From an uncultured Polaribacter sp. (GTDB taxonomy: Bacteria > Bacteroidota > Bacteroidia > Flavobacteriales > Flavobacteriaceae), in the NCBI GenBank assembly GCA_943788045.1, contig CALSOT010000006.1, positions 186,001 to 250,000 on the forward strand: a DNA stretch of 64,000 bases, in the 5' to 3' direction. Numbering within the stretch: the first letter of the stretch is position 1; each line of letters begins with the position of its first letter. Below the pieces are notes generated by a model that was not told the origin of the DNA, ran no database searches, and saw only the letters and a program-made list of their open reading frames with translations. Position numbers and translations under genes: made by a program. Of this stretch, positions 30,601-39,074 are shown one piece after another.

Positions 30601-30656
30601 CCTTATTAAATCACTTCCCAACATTAAGGATATTAAAAAGAAAAAAAACATTATAA
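27651..30656 (+). CDS. Nucleotide-transporter-like MFS protein fused to HEAT-like repeats
   Basis: A 1001-residue inner-membrane protein. Residues about 20-425 form roughly 12 transmembrane helices resembling the ATP:ADP antiporter/NTT-like branch of the MFS. This is a family impression from the layout and segments such as FLAFYFSFANALFLNTFP. From about 440 to 870 the protein is soluble and helical, consistent with HEAT/ARM-like repeats. The C-terminal ~110 residues (VLFIVSGQIKQTS, GGILGLKNSIYSD) look like a degenerate cyclic-nucleotide-binding-type beta-roll. Such fusions occur in Bacteroidota; substrate and role are unknown. The gene converges with the eCIS ATPase gene and may be an unrelated neighbour or a membrane component of the same island. 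Confidence 0.7.
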   Translation: MTIKNILNKLNIKEDESRKTGLLLTQSIFIGIFLAFYFSFANALFLNTFPISKLPLAYIISGILGFFSSFLFSIIQKRINASKVLQYLFLIIALLLFIFKLSLEVYGDHKYIVFFIFICFAPIATLTSLGFGAISIKFFDLRQGKRLFSVISSGEVISSFIAFLSIPLLLSFFANDSDDISFLLYFGIFGLILAFTFQLFIGKQYDFLFRVKTSTTDPVKSKIGFRKIIGNKYYLSIIVLSVVSVLCYMFIDYSFADFSREKYTDKRSLSAFLGLFFGAEKLTEFIFKTFISGRYIEKYGLKFGLGVLPVVLVSITILIVASFIFNFSESTIFILISLNMGLLVVLRKSFEEPSFNLLFQPLNSATKQSVQTLVSGKAKLFGMILAGGILLAISLFQATTLIISVTLFIFLMFWIFTIPKVGENFKSLIADLLKERKGKTHKKHSEGHYLHSFEMLRKKENPLIHKHFTHRFIPGFQQVTLLKTHGDHIKSLEELINSNHANDHLAALGKLNLNWDAKYVNFVCTSALSESMPLRKSAIALLSSKKIDKLHIDAYLNSMTNPTWSASLFFLLNIGYHYLEAVKKIDSYFQHDTANRISKRLKEISFIQILGENHHKVFDDFFLTKIRDTDSEIETHLLKSLSRRKIVYTASQKTMFRSKLELEVNYYCWVLASILDLHDQSQFEEIHVLLLNELEVCKNRIYLMLGLLYKTDQINEIQSALEGDESHEIVLAMEMLEEILDADIKEFIVPVYDRLEPRTKFNKLSSFFPQIKMSPNKRLENIINYNFQRSITFLRITAINKLGQLNDVPNGTILANLFHPNEIIKKTAYTSLFENHKAAYFKYFELENDLDFKERLTHFNSNQNILCIHKKVELLFQNEFFPHTSKVLLFKIAHLSQMNLTNSLEETWLKENDFVLFIVSGQIKQTSSSKKPIITKKGGILGLKNSIYSDKTTRLDASEDVQYLRILATNLFQIFLTEPLLVASLLNHFPTLRILKRKKTL

Positions 30657-30817
30657 ACCATTGACAGATGTTAAGTTGTTCTTCAATTTGAACTAATTGA
30701 ACCTTAAATATTTTTATGGGCCTCATTCCATCTCACTCTATAGGTGCTATCCTTGATACATGGGTGCAAAGTTATTGTGTAATCATGAGCACAATTTGAC
30801 ACAGCTGTTCTAAGTTG

Positions 30818-32158
30818 TTAATTCACTTCAAAAGATTTCCCATCTTTTACAAGTTCTCTTCTTATCCCTGCTAAAATTTGCTTTTTTGAAATGGGGTTGT
30901 TGTGTTTTTTTGCAATCAACCAAGCATATTGAATTACATTTTTAATCACACCTCCGCTAATTTCATAAGATTTTGCAACCTCTTTACTGAAAGATCTGGG
31001 AAGTTCTGAAATATTTTTCAGCGCGTTGAGCCAAAGAACTTCTCTTTCATTACTATTCGGAACCGGAAAATTAACAACAGATTGAATTCTTCTTGAAAAA
31101 GCTAAATCAATATTAGGTTTCAAATTCGTTGCTAAAATAATGAGGCCCTTATAGTTTTCGATTCGCTGAAGCAAATAGGCTGTTTGTTGATTGGCATATT
31201 TATCTTTTGAATCTTGAACCCCTGTTCTTTTGGAAAACAGTGATTCAGCCTCATCAAAAAATAGGATCCAATTCTTATTTTCTGCTACATCAAATATTTT
31301 TGCTAAATTCTTTTCCGTTTCGCCAATATACTTAGAGACTACTTGCGAGAGGTCTACCTTATAAACCGATTTATTATTTTTTTTACCGATTAGAGAAGCC
31401 GTTAGTGTTTTTCCTGTTCCGGGAGGTCCATAAAAAAGACATTTATACCCTTTATTAATTTTTTTACTCAGCAATTCGCTTTGCTCAATTTCAGATTTAT
31501 TTTCTATCCATGTATTAATAATAGCAACTTCGTCTAAGGTATTTTTATTTAAGATTAGTTCCTCCCAAGTGAGTGGGGTTGAAATTAAAGTTGCAGGAAA
31601 ATTACTACTATACCTTGGTTTATATCGAGTTCCAACTGTAAACAACTGAAAATACTCATCATTTAAATGAACCGTATTCGAAAGAAATGAATTGGTTGAT
31701 TTTTCAGTGGACAGTTCTAAAACTCCCTCTCTCATAAAAATATGGTCATTATCAAAATAACGTTGAAGCAAGAATCGTGACTCAAAACTATCGCCATAAA
31801 AAATAAAAGCAATTGTTTCTAAGGTAGGTATAAATATTGAATTTGATTGATCTACTTTTCCTCCAAACTCCGTAAAACGTTTATCAAAAGCTTTATTTTT
31901 TATGAGGAATTTATCAAAAATTTGTGGTTTGAAATGTAAAACAAGGCAAGAAGCTATAAAAAATCTTTCGATTTCAATTAGCTTATTATTTTTTATAAAA
32001 AACGCATACTTGCTATCATCATCAATTAAATCTGGCGCATTTGGAGTTTCAAAGTTTTTACTTGGATCGAAATAACTTTGTAGTCTATTTTCTACGAACT
32101 GATTTAACCAATCTATTTCTTTCGAAACTGTGTTTGCATTTTTACTCGTCTCATTCAT
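30818..32158 (-). CDS. eCIS AAA+ ATPase (Afp15/Pvc15-like)
   Basis: An AAA+ ATPase (446 residues from the chosen start) of the type found at the end of Afp/PVC-like clusters, where it is needed for assembly or loading of the particle. It has Walker A GPPGTGKT (about 243-250), Walker B WILFFDEAESLF, sensor-1 in LIILATNLKPN and an arginine-finger pair in AFSRRIQS. The N-terminal 200 residues are a cluster-specific domain. The frame is open to 32191, but the ATG at 32158 has GGAGACA just before it and avoids overlap with the tape gene, which stops 13 bases upstream. It is the last gene of the 28-kb operon. Confidence 0.92.
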   Translation of the reverse strand: MNETSKNANTVSKEIDWLNQFVENRLQSYFDPSKNFETPNAPDLIDDDSKYAFFIKNNKLIEIERFFIASCLVLHFKPQIFDKFLIKNKAFDKRFTEFGGKVDQSNSIFIPTLETIAFIFYGDSFESRFLLQRYFDNDHIFMREGVLELSTEKSTNSFLSNTVHLNDEYFQLFTVGTRYKPRYSSNFPATLISTPLTWEELILNKNTLDEVAIINTWIENKSEIEQSELLSKKINKGYKCLFYGPPGTGKTLTASLIGKKNNKSVYKVDLSQVVSKYIGETEKNLAKIFDVAENKNWILFFDEAESLFSKRTGVQDSKDKYANQQTAYLLQRIENYKGLIILATNLKPNIDLAFSRRIQSVVNFPVPNSNEREVLWLNALKNISELPRSFSKEVAKSYEISGGVIKNVIQYAWLIAKKHNNPISKKQILAGIRRELVKDGKSFEVN

Positions 32159-32171
32159 TGTCTCCAAATAT

Positions 32172-35100
32172 TTAATTTTCCCATTCCACAAATAACCTAA
32201 AACTCATAAAACTATTCTGTATCATTGATATATTCCAAGGAATGGTTCTCAAAAGCATATCAAATGGTTTTTTCTCCACAATCAGTTTGTAATTATCATC
32301 CACTTTCTGAATGATCCCCTCTCGTTTCAAAAAGGTTTCTTTGAATGTAGGAATACTTGTTTTACTCAACTGCTCCCAATTTCCCGTTACTGCATTTAAC
32401 AGTGTTGTAGTAATACTTTTTTCTGTATCACTCAATTCGATTTCTACATCCACAAAAAAATCTGGTGAGACACCACATAACAGTTTATTTAAAACCAAAT
32501 TCGTTTCTTCATTTTCGTCTCCTTCGAAAATCACATATTGCGTTAGCAATATAGCTTTTTGCAAACTATAGTCATCAATAAAAGCATTTCCATCTAAAAG
32601 CTCTAATTTATTAAAAAGTGTAGATAAAAACGGCCAAACTAAAATTAAACCGGCATTATTTATATAGATGGATTCTTCTGATTCATAAATTACCTTATTC
32701 TTTTCAGGAACAATAGACTGCTCGCTTTTTGCTGTAACTCTGGAAATAGCAGATTGCATTAAAATAGATTTCACCAAAAGAACTTGTGCTGAGTTGAGGC
32801 GCTCCAATCCTTTTTGTAGCTGTTCAGTCAACACACCTGCCTCGATATCTTTGTGAAGCAGTAACTCTTCAAAAAGAGAGTATACTATACGATGAGGACT
32901 ATTGATAATGATACGCTGTTTCGACCATAGGTTAAGAACCTTGCCAGTAAGTTTTTCAGGAGAGTTTATATCCAAGTAGGCTTCGATTGTATGATAGCCA
33001 AATACCTTTAAAACTTCATTAAATGTAGTTATGGATGCCATTTGTTTTGGATGAGCAAACGCAATTATTTTTGTGAGTTCCTTCTCTGGAAAAAGCTTAA
33101 ATAAAACTGCAAGTTTACTAGGATGTTTAGACCAACTATAGAGTTGTTTTTTTAAAATCAGCTTTGACTTAAATTTCCAAAAATTCAAGTATAGGGCCGT
33201 CTCATCATAAATTTCAAAAGCTCTATTAAATGATTTGAACTCAATAAAGTAACGCAACTGATTTAGAAAGGCATGAAATACTTGTTCCTCATTTTTCTCA
33301 GACATGTCTTTTTCTGCATTGCTAACTGAAGCATATAAGGTTGCTTCTGAACGCACATAACTTAACAAAGGACTGTTCCTTTTTAGCATAAGTGAATTCA
33401 ATACCGCATTCTTATCAAGTGGAAGATCAACGGCAATTGCATTAGATGATTTCTTTGAAAAAGCCTCAAAATTCAAATATGTAATTAGAGGAATGTCCGT
33501 TTTGAGATTGCTTGAATTTGCAATGAGCTTGTATGTAATTTTTAGAATCGTTTGATAGATTTTAGGAGTCAAGGATTTAAAATGACTCAACACTTGCTTT
33601 AAAGTGTTTTTTTGAACACTCCTTGGGGCAATAATATTATTCAATAACAAATCCAACAGTGCATCTCTCTTTGCATTAAATTGAGCAATGTTCCATTGCA
33701 GAGCCATATTAAAAATAATTTTGAAATCTGCATCTATCTCTTCTAATTCCTCAAGAATCACCTCAAAAAAAAGATCCTTTGATGTAATCTCGATAAAATT
33801 TTTACTTCGCATCGAAGTTCCTGAAAACTCCATGATTAATAGTTTCAATTGCTCTTTATTTACAAAGGCCTTTAACAATTGTATGTGAATCTCTCTTTTA
33901 TGTTCTATAGCCCTCGGAAGTTTGCCACGTTGTATATAATATCGAACCAATTCAAGTTTGTCTGTATTCGAAACTAGCTTCGTTGGACCTACTACTAAAT
34001 TAAGAGAGGGATAATATGTTTTTAAAGCTACAATAAATTTAAAGTGTTTTAGAGTTTTTTTCTTTAAAGATGTATAAATTTCATCAAAAACATATAAAAT
34101 ACTCGGCTTGTCCCATAAATTATCTGCAATAATCTGTTCAAAGATTAGACGAATGTACGCGTCTGATGCATCCTTGAGCTTCGTTATATTTCGATAAAAA
34201 CTTGTTATTGAAAAGTTGCTATTGTTTGAGATTTCTAATAATTTAAATACTTCAATCTGAACATCAAAAGCCACATTTTTAAATGTCGATGTGAAAAAAG
34301 AAGCTGTTTTCTTGTCTTGTAAAAGTTCTCTTATGTACGGGGCGTCCATTTTTTTTATTCTAGCTTCGATGAACTTCACCTTTTCTGCTATAGAGAACGC
34401 CTCATCTTTGTCAGAGTTATATTTCTGATCATTGAGAATCGAGAAATAAATGGTGTTTTTTTGAAACTCAACCTCCTTGACATTGTTTTGAATGAATTCA
34501 AAATTATTTCGATCAAAAAAAGAAGCGATTCCTTCTTTAATTTGCTTTCTAACCTTTGTATCCGCGGCAATATAAGTTGAGATACTAGAGGTCTGTTTAA
34601 AATTTATTTTTCTATTAACAGAAAGGTTTTCAATAAAATTAAAAGTAAATTCTGCATGATTAAATCGCGCGTTCAGCTTGAAGTGTGCAAAACCCTTCAA
34701 CACGAATAATCGTAAAAATATTTTGAATTCAAGACGATTGAGTGTTGTAAAAAGTGAGGTGTCATGCAGTTTTATGAGCTCTTTCTCTAGTTTACCTATT
34801 TGAGATAGTTCATTTTTAAACAAAGTCTCTAAACGAGATTTAATGGGATCAATAAAACTTGCTCGAGCAAATTCTAATAGTAATTCAAAATCGTCTAAGT
34901 ATAGAATTAGGAAATCTGTAAGACTTGCGTCAGAGACCAGAATATCATCAATGTTTTTAAAAGGCTTGACATTAAATAATTGAGAAGGATTGTCTTTAGT
35001 CAATTCATTTTTCAAGCTTAAGAAGTAATCAAAATCTCTTTCATTCAAAGAATGAATAGGTTTATAATTTTGTAGTTCATAATCGAATCGCCTTTGAATG

Positions 35101-38100
35101 GCAGCATCATCATCAACATCTTGTCGTCTATTTTTTGGATGTATTCCCTCGCTCTCATCATTCAATAAATCTGCGCTAGGCTCCAACAACAATGAATCGA
35201 CCTCAAAAGTCAATTTCGTTTTAATTTGATGATAAACAACAGTATCAATTCTATTTATTTCATTCAATAGTCTTTGATAAAACTGTTCATTCGACATGTT
35301 TTTTTCTTTAGCAAAGAAGAGCGCAGTTTGCTTTAATCGGATCTCAAATTCACTTCTTTTTTGGTAGGGTATTGCAGTCAGGATATTCGTTAAAATGATA
35401 TGGTACTTCTGCGCTTTATTCAATACTAAACTATAAATCAATTCTTTGTAATTTTGCTCCTTGAGCTTGAGTACAGCCAATGGAGAACTCATGATATATT
35501 TTGTGAGTATTGTGCGCTTTATATCTCTATCAGATATTCTCTGAACCAAGTTTACGATCTCATTGACCCCATCGCTGGAGGAGTTTTTTAAATTACTGTA
35601 ACTAAATAAATCATCGTTTATTTGATGCAGTAGCTGAACATCTTTTGCATTATAAACCGTCTTACTTCCTATTCTTTTTAAGAGCAAGAAAGACAACTTC
35701 TTCACATCTGAATTTGCGAGATCAGCAATATTCTTTATGATGGTTTGATAATTGAATTGGTTCTTTTTAGAGGCATATTTTTTGAGCTCAATGATTAAAA
35801 TTTGCAAGAGTAGCGTCTTGTTCAATTTTAAAACTGTAGTCGTATCGATTAGAGCATTCAGTTCTTCGAATAAATAGTATAAATTCTCCTTAAAGAAAGT
35901 GTCTTGACTTTTGAATTCTTGAAGATCGAAATAATCCAGCTCAGATTTGTAGTTCAACGACACGACTTCAGATTTACTTTGCAAAGCTTTATCCCCCGCT
36001 AATGATTGTATAAAACCCTGTTCGTTCTTATTGATATTTTGATACACCTTGGGTTTCAACATGTAAAGTACATATTCTAAAATCGCTGGATCTCCTTTTT
36101 CCAGTAATGCAGGAGTCGAATAAAACTTCATTAAAACATCTAGAACTAATCGATATATTTCAAAACGATTCGTCTGTGCATAGGTTTCTAAAACACCTAA
36201 TAAACTTTTTTTATTTACACTCTTTAGACTTCCTAATGAATTGAAAACAAATGTCTGTGTATCAGATTTTGTCCAAGAATTGAATACTACCGATTGATTT
36301 AAAAAATGAATCTGATCCATCAGTAGCTCATAATAGTTCTTTTGTGTAGGAGATAATAATGAGACATCGAAAAAGATATTTTGTGCAAAACCCCCTTTGG
36401 TTTCACTATTCATTATCTTTTGAATGAATTGCTGTTCCCTTTTGTCAAAACTAGCGTATAACTGAGGATTCAAAATAAAACGGACATACTCTAAAATTTC
36501 ATTACCTCCTTTTTCAAGCAAGAGCGGAGTCGGATAAAATTTCATTAAAACAGCAACCAGCAATTGATGAATTTCTGAACGATTCGTATCTGCATAAACT
36601 TCTAAAACATGTAATAACCCTTTTCTTTTTGAATCATTTTGTCTCATTAATAGCTCGTACACAAATGCATTGGTACGCGATTTTGTCCATGAATTAAATA
36701 CTACAAATTGATTGAGAAAATTAACTTGAGTAATCAGTAGCTCATAATATTTCTTTTGTGTAGCAGATAATAATGAGAAATCCAAAAAGGCATTTTGTGC
36801 ACCCAACCCGAAACCTAGTTTGTTTTTGACGGTTTCATTGTTCTTTATAGTTTCAATGAACTGCTGCTCCGCACTGTTAAAATTATAATCTAATTGTGAC
36901 TTCAGAATAAGACGTACATATTCAAAAATTTCATTGCCTCCTTGATCCAGCAAAGCAGCGGTCGAGTAGAACTTCATTAAGACACGTACAACCAATCGAT
37001 GCAAAGCAAAACGATTGGTCTCTGCATAGATTTTTATAACATCCAATAAGCTGTATTGACTCCTTGCTCTTTGTTCAATCATCAGATTAGAAATAAACGC
37101 TTCGGTAAATGATTGCGTCCACGAATTTAGAACGACGGACTCATTTAGAAAAGTAATTTGAGTAACTAGTAACTCATAATAATGCTTTTGAGTTCCAGGT
37201 GTTCGAGTTGCATCTAACTTGAAATTGTGTTTAACATTTAAGAGATCATATGTATTCTTAAGAATCGTATTTTTAATCATCTTTTGAATAAATACTTGTT
37301 CAGTTTTTGAAAATATTTCAAATGACTTCGCTTGAATTACAAGAAGAACATACTCCAAAACAATCATGTTTTGATTTTCAATGAATACCTCCGTTGCATA
37401 AAACTCCATTAACAATGCAATTATCAATTTATGAACATCCAAATTAGTGGCCTTTGCATATGCCTTGATAACATATACTAATGGATTTTGATTTCGGAGT
37501 TCATGCCTAATCAAGGTCTCAAAAACAAATTTCTTCGAATAGGACTTCGTCCAAGAGCCTGCTCCGACGTATTGATTGAGAAAATCAATTTGATCAATTA
37601 ACACATTATAATGATCTCTCTGTGAACTTGATAATAAAGTGGCATAGGAAAAGTTCGCTTCCTTTTCAAATCGCTGGATGAATAAAGTTTCCGAAGTCTT
37701 TCCATCCTGTTTTATTTTATTCGCATAAAGCAGCTCAATAACCTCTTGAAAATCGGTTTGATATTCTTGACTCGCAGAGAAAAAATAAAACTCAACAAAC
37801 AAAAAAGTATCAGACAAGCTATAACTCTTTGATATCAAATTGATTAATCTTTTATAGAAATCTTTTTTAGTGCTTGGCGATAACGTTTTTAGTTTCATCA
37901 TTACATGGAGAAAAGAAAAAACGGAAGGACTATTTATCTCACCTTTCAATTCCATAAACTTCACAAAACTATAGGTGTGTCGGAGGAAAACACTACGGGA
38001 TGCTTCAAAATAAATTTTGAGATACTCGTGCAGGTTCCCTAAATTCACAAGTTTAGAAACTCGATACAGCTTCATAGGTTCATCATCAATATTTAACTGT

Positions 38101-39074
38101 AAAAACAGCACATGTAAAGACTTTTTATCGACATTTAATAAATGTGTGAATTCAGAAATTAGGTAGGGCAATCCAAAATTTTTGAATTCATTGATAATCC
38201 CATATTCAATAAACATTCTAATTTGAGCCAAACTAGACAAGCTACTTTTGAAAGATAACTGATTTGAAAGAAACCTGTTTTCATCAAATTCTAAATCCTC
38301 TGAAAACGATTTCAACCCTCTTGACTTTAAGGCTAAAAATTCCTGCACTGTATTCCATTCTATTGTAAAATCTTCAATTACTTTTTTGAGCACCAAAGAA
38401 AATCCTACATCTAATTTATTGTGATAGCTTAACAAAGAAGTGAACAGTTCGTAATGGATTCGAGCGCTATCTTTTAATCTAATATTCCCTAAAATAGTTG
38501 CTAGAAGTTTTTCAAAAAACAAGATACCATTTGAAAAAAAAAGGTAATTATTTTGAAGATACTCTTTAAAAAATCTCGCCTTATTTTTCGAATTTAACGC
38601 ATTAAAAAAACGTTGGAAATAGAACTTATTTTTTGTTACTCCATCGTAAATAGATTTCTTGGAATCTTCTTCGTAATCATTCCTAGACAGAAATTGATTA
38701 AATTTTGTTTTATTATTTGCCCACCACGGCAGCGACCCATGTCTTACAAAATGTAGAATTAATCCCTCAACTGTTCTAAATTTAACTGCATGTAATGCGC
38801 TATAGCTCTCAATTTCTTTATTTAGCTTATCAATAATAGCTTCCGTAATTTCACGTTTATTCTGAAGTACTATTTCTCCGAGATCGACCACAATTTTATG
38901 AACAACGACATCTTCTTTTCCATCAACAAAAGAATGTGATAAATCGTCTAAACGGGGTACTAAGAAATCATTGGTTAGTTTCGTTAAGTTCAAGGCGACT
39001 TTATCGAAGTCATTATTTTCTTCAATATCTATATCAAACTTTAATTCCTTTATTGTAAAATCATTTTGAGACAT
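32172..39074 (-). CDS. eCIS tape-measure protein (Afp14-like), very long, with internal repeats
   Basis: A 2300-residue protein of the 'contractile injection system tape measure' family, which fixes the length of the tube and sheath. The N-terminus matches the family: a beta-rich start with VVVHKIVVDLGEI (57-69) and the hallmark VRHGSLPWWA at 110-119. The rest is mostly helical. Residues about 478-1028 hold four tandem ~140-residue repeats, each with the sequence 'YYELLxxQIxFLNxxVVxNSWTKS' in variant form. The C-terminal ~180 residues (GLILVWPFLSTLF and LVLNKLLCGVSP) are the conserved family C-terminus, which in relatives faces the particle end. It overlaps the preceding baseplate gene by 14 bases and precedes the AAA+ ATPase by 13. 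Confidence 0.9.
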   Translation of the reverse strand: MSQNDFTIKELKFDIDIEENNDFDKVALNLTKLTNDFLVPRLDDLSHSFVDGKEDVVVHKIVVDLGEIVLQNKREITEAIIDKLNKEIESYSALHAVKFRTVEGLILHFVRHGSLPWWANNKTKFNQFLSRNDYEEDSKKSIYDGVTKNKFYFQRFFNALNSKNKARFFKEYLQNNYLFFSNGILFFEKLLATILGNIRLKDSARIHYELFTSLLSYHNKLDVGFSLVLKKVIEDFTIEWNTVQEFLALKSRGLKSFSEDLEFDENRFLSNQLSFKSSLSSLAQIRMFIEYGIINEFKNFGLPYLISEFTHLLNVDKKSLHVLFLQLNIDDEPMKLYRVSKLVNLGNLHEYLKIYFEASRSVFLRHTYSFVKFMELKGEINSPSVFSFLHVMMKLKTLSPSTKKDFYKRLINLISKSYSLSDTFLFVEFYFFSASQEYQTDFQEVIELLYANKIKQDGKTSETLFIQRFEKEANFSYATLLSSSQRDHYNVLIDQIDFLNQYVGAGSWTKSYSKKFVFETLIRHELRNQNPLVYVIKAYAKATNLDVHKLIIALLMEFYATEVFIENQNMIVLEYVLLVIQAKSFEIFSKTEQVFIQKMIKNTILKNTYDLLNVKHNFKLDATRTPGTQKHYYELLVTQITFLNESVVLNSWTQSFTEAFISNLMIEQRARSQYSLLDVIKIYAETNRFALHRLVVRVLMKFYSTAALLDQGGNEIFEYVRLILKSQLDYNFNSAEQQFIETIKNNETVKNKLGFGLGAQNAFLDFSLLSATQKKYYELLITQVNFLNQFVVFNSWTKSRTNAFVYELLMRQNDSKRKGLLHVLEVYADTNRSEIHQLLVAVLMKFYPTPLLLEKGGNEILEYVRFILNPQLYASFDKREQQFIQKIMNSETKGGFAQNIFFDVSLLSPTQKNYYELLMDQIHFLNQSVVFNSWTKSDTQTFVFNSLGSLKSVNKKSLLGVLETYAQTNRFEIYRLVLDVLMKFYSTPALLEKGDPAILEYVLYMLKPKVYQNINKNEQGFIQSLAGDKALQSKSEVVSLNYKSELDYFDLQEFKSQDTFFKENLYYLFEELNALIDTTTVLKLNKTLLLQILIIELKKYASKKNQFNYQTIIKNIADLANSDVKKLSFLLLKRIGSKTVYNAKDVQLLHQINDDLFSYSNLKNSSSDGVNEIVNLVQRISDRDIKRTILTKYIMSSPLAVLKLKEQNYKELIYSLVLNKAQKYHIILTNILTAIPYQKRSEFEIRLKQTALFFAKEKNMSNEQFYQRLLNEINRIDTVVYHQIKTKLTFEVDSLLLEPSADLLNDESEGIHPKNRRQDVDDDAAIQRRFDYELQNYKPIHSLNERDFDYFLSLKNELTKDNPSQLFNVKPFKNIDDILVSDASLTDFLILYLDDFELLLEFARASFIDPIKSRLETLFKNELSQIGKLEKELIKLHDTSLFTTLNRLEFKIFLRLFVLKGFAHFKLNARFNHAEFTFNFIENLSVNRKINFKQTSSISTYIAADTKVRKQIKEGIASFFDRNNFEFIQNNVKEVEFQKNTIYFSILNDQKYNSDKDEAFSIAEKVKFIEARIKKMDAPYIRELLQDKKTASFFTSTFKNVAFDVQIEVFKLLEISNNSNFSITSFYRNITKLKDASDAYIRLIFEQIIADNLWDKPSILYVFDEIYTSLKKKTLKHFKFIVALKTYYPSLNLVVGPTKLVSNTDKLELVRYYIQRGKLPRAIEHKREIHIQLLKAFVNKEQLKLLIMEFSGTSMRSKNFIEITSKDLFFEVILEELEEIDADFKIIFNMALQWNIAQFNAKRDALLDLLLNNIIAPRSVQKNTLKQVLSHFKSLTPKIYQTILKITYKLIANSSNLKTDIPLITYLNFEAFSKKSSNAIAVDLPLDKNAVLNSLMLKRNSPLLSYVRSEATLYASVSNAEKDMSEKNEEQVFHAFLNQLRYFIEFKSFNRAFEIYDETALYLNFWKFKSKLILKKQLYSWSKHPSKLAVLFKLFPEKELTKIIAFAHPKQMASITTFNEVLKVFGYHTIEAYLDINSPEKLTGKVLNLWSKQRIIINSPHRIVYSLFEELLLHKDIEAGVLTEQLQKGLERLNSAQVLLVKSILMQSAISRVTAKSEQSIVPEKNKVIYESEESIYINNAGLILVWPFLSTLFNKLELLDGNAFIDDYSLQKAILLTQYVIFEGDENEETNLVLNKLLCGVSPDFFVDVEIELSDTEKSITTTLLNAVTGNWEQLSKTSIPTFKETFLKREGIIQKVDDNYKLIVEKKPFDMLLRTIPWNISMIQNSFMSFRLFVEWEN
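35990..37640 (-). repeat. Four tandem ~420-bp repeats inside the tape-measure gene
   Basis: The blocks begin near 37612, 37180, 36755 and 36335 (period about 420-430 bases, ~140 residues). Each encodes a variant of LLxxQIxFLN...NSWTKS, then a 'xxxVxxxYAxTNRxEIHxL' segment and a 'LMKFYSTxxLLExGxxxILEYV' segment. Blocks 2-4 are the most alike, and even their DNA is visibly similar. Confidence 0.85.

Noticed and set aside
35990..37640. CRISPR-like or non-coding repeat array
   Set aside because: The ~420-base repeats are in one open frame and keep the protein pattern, so they are coding repeats.
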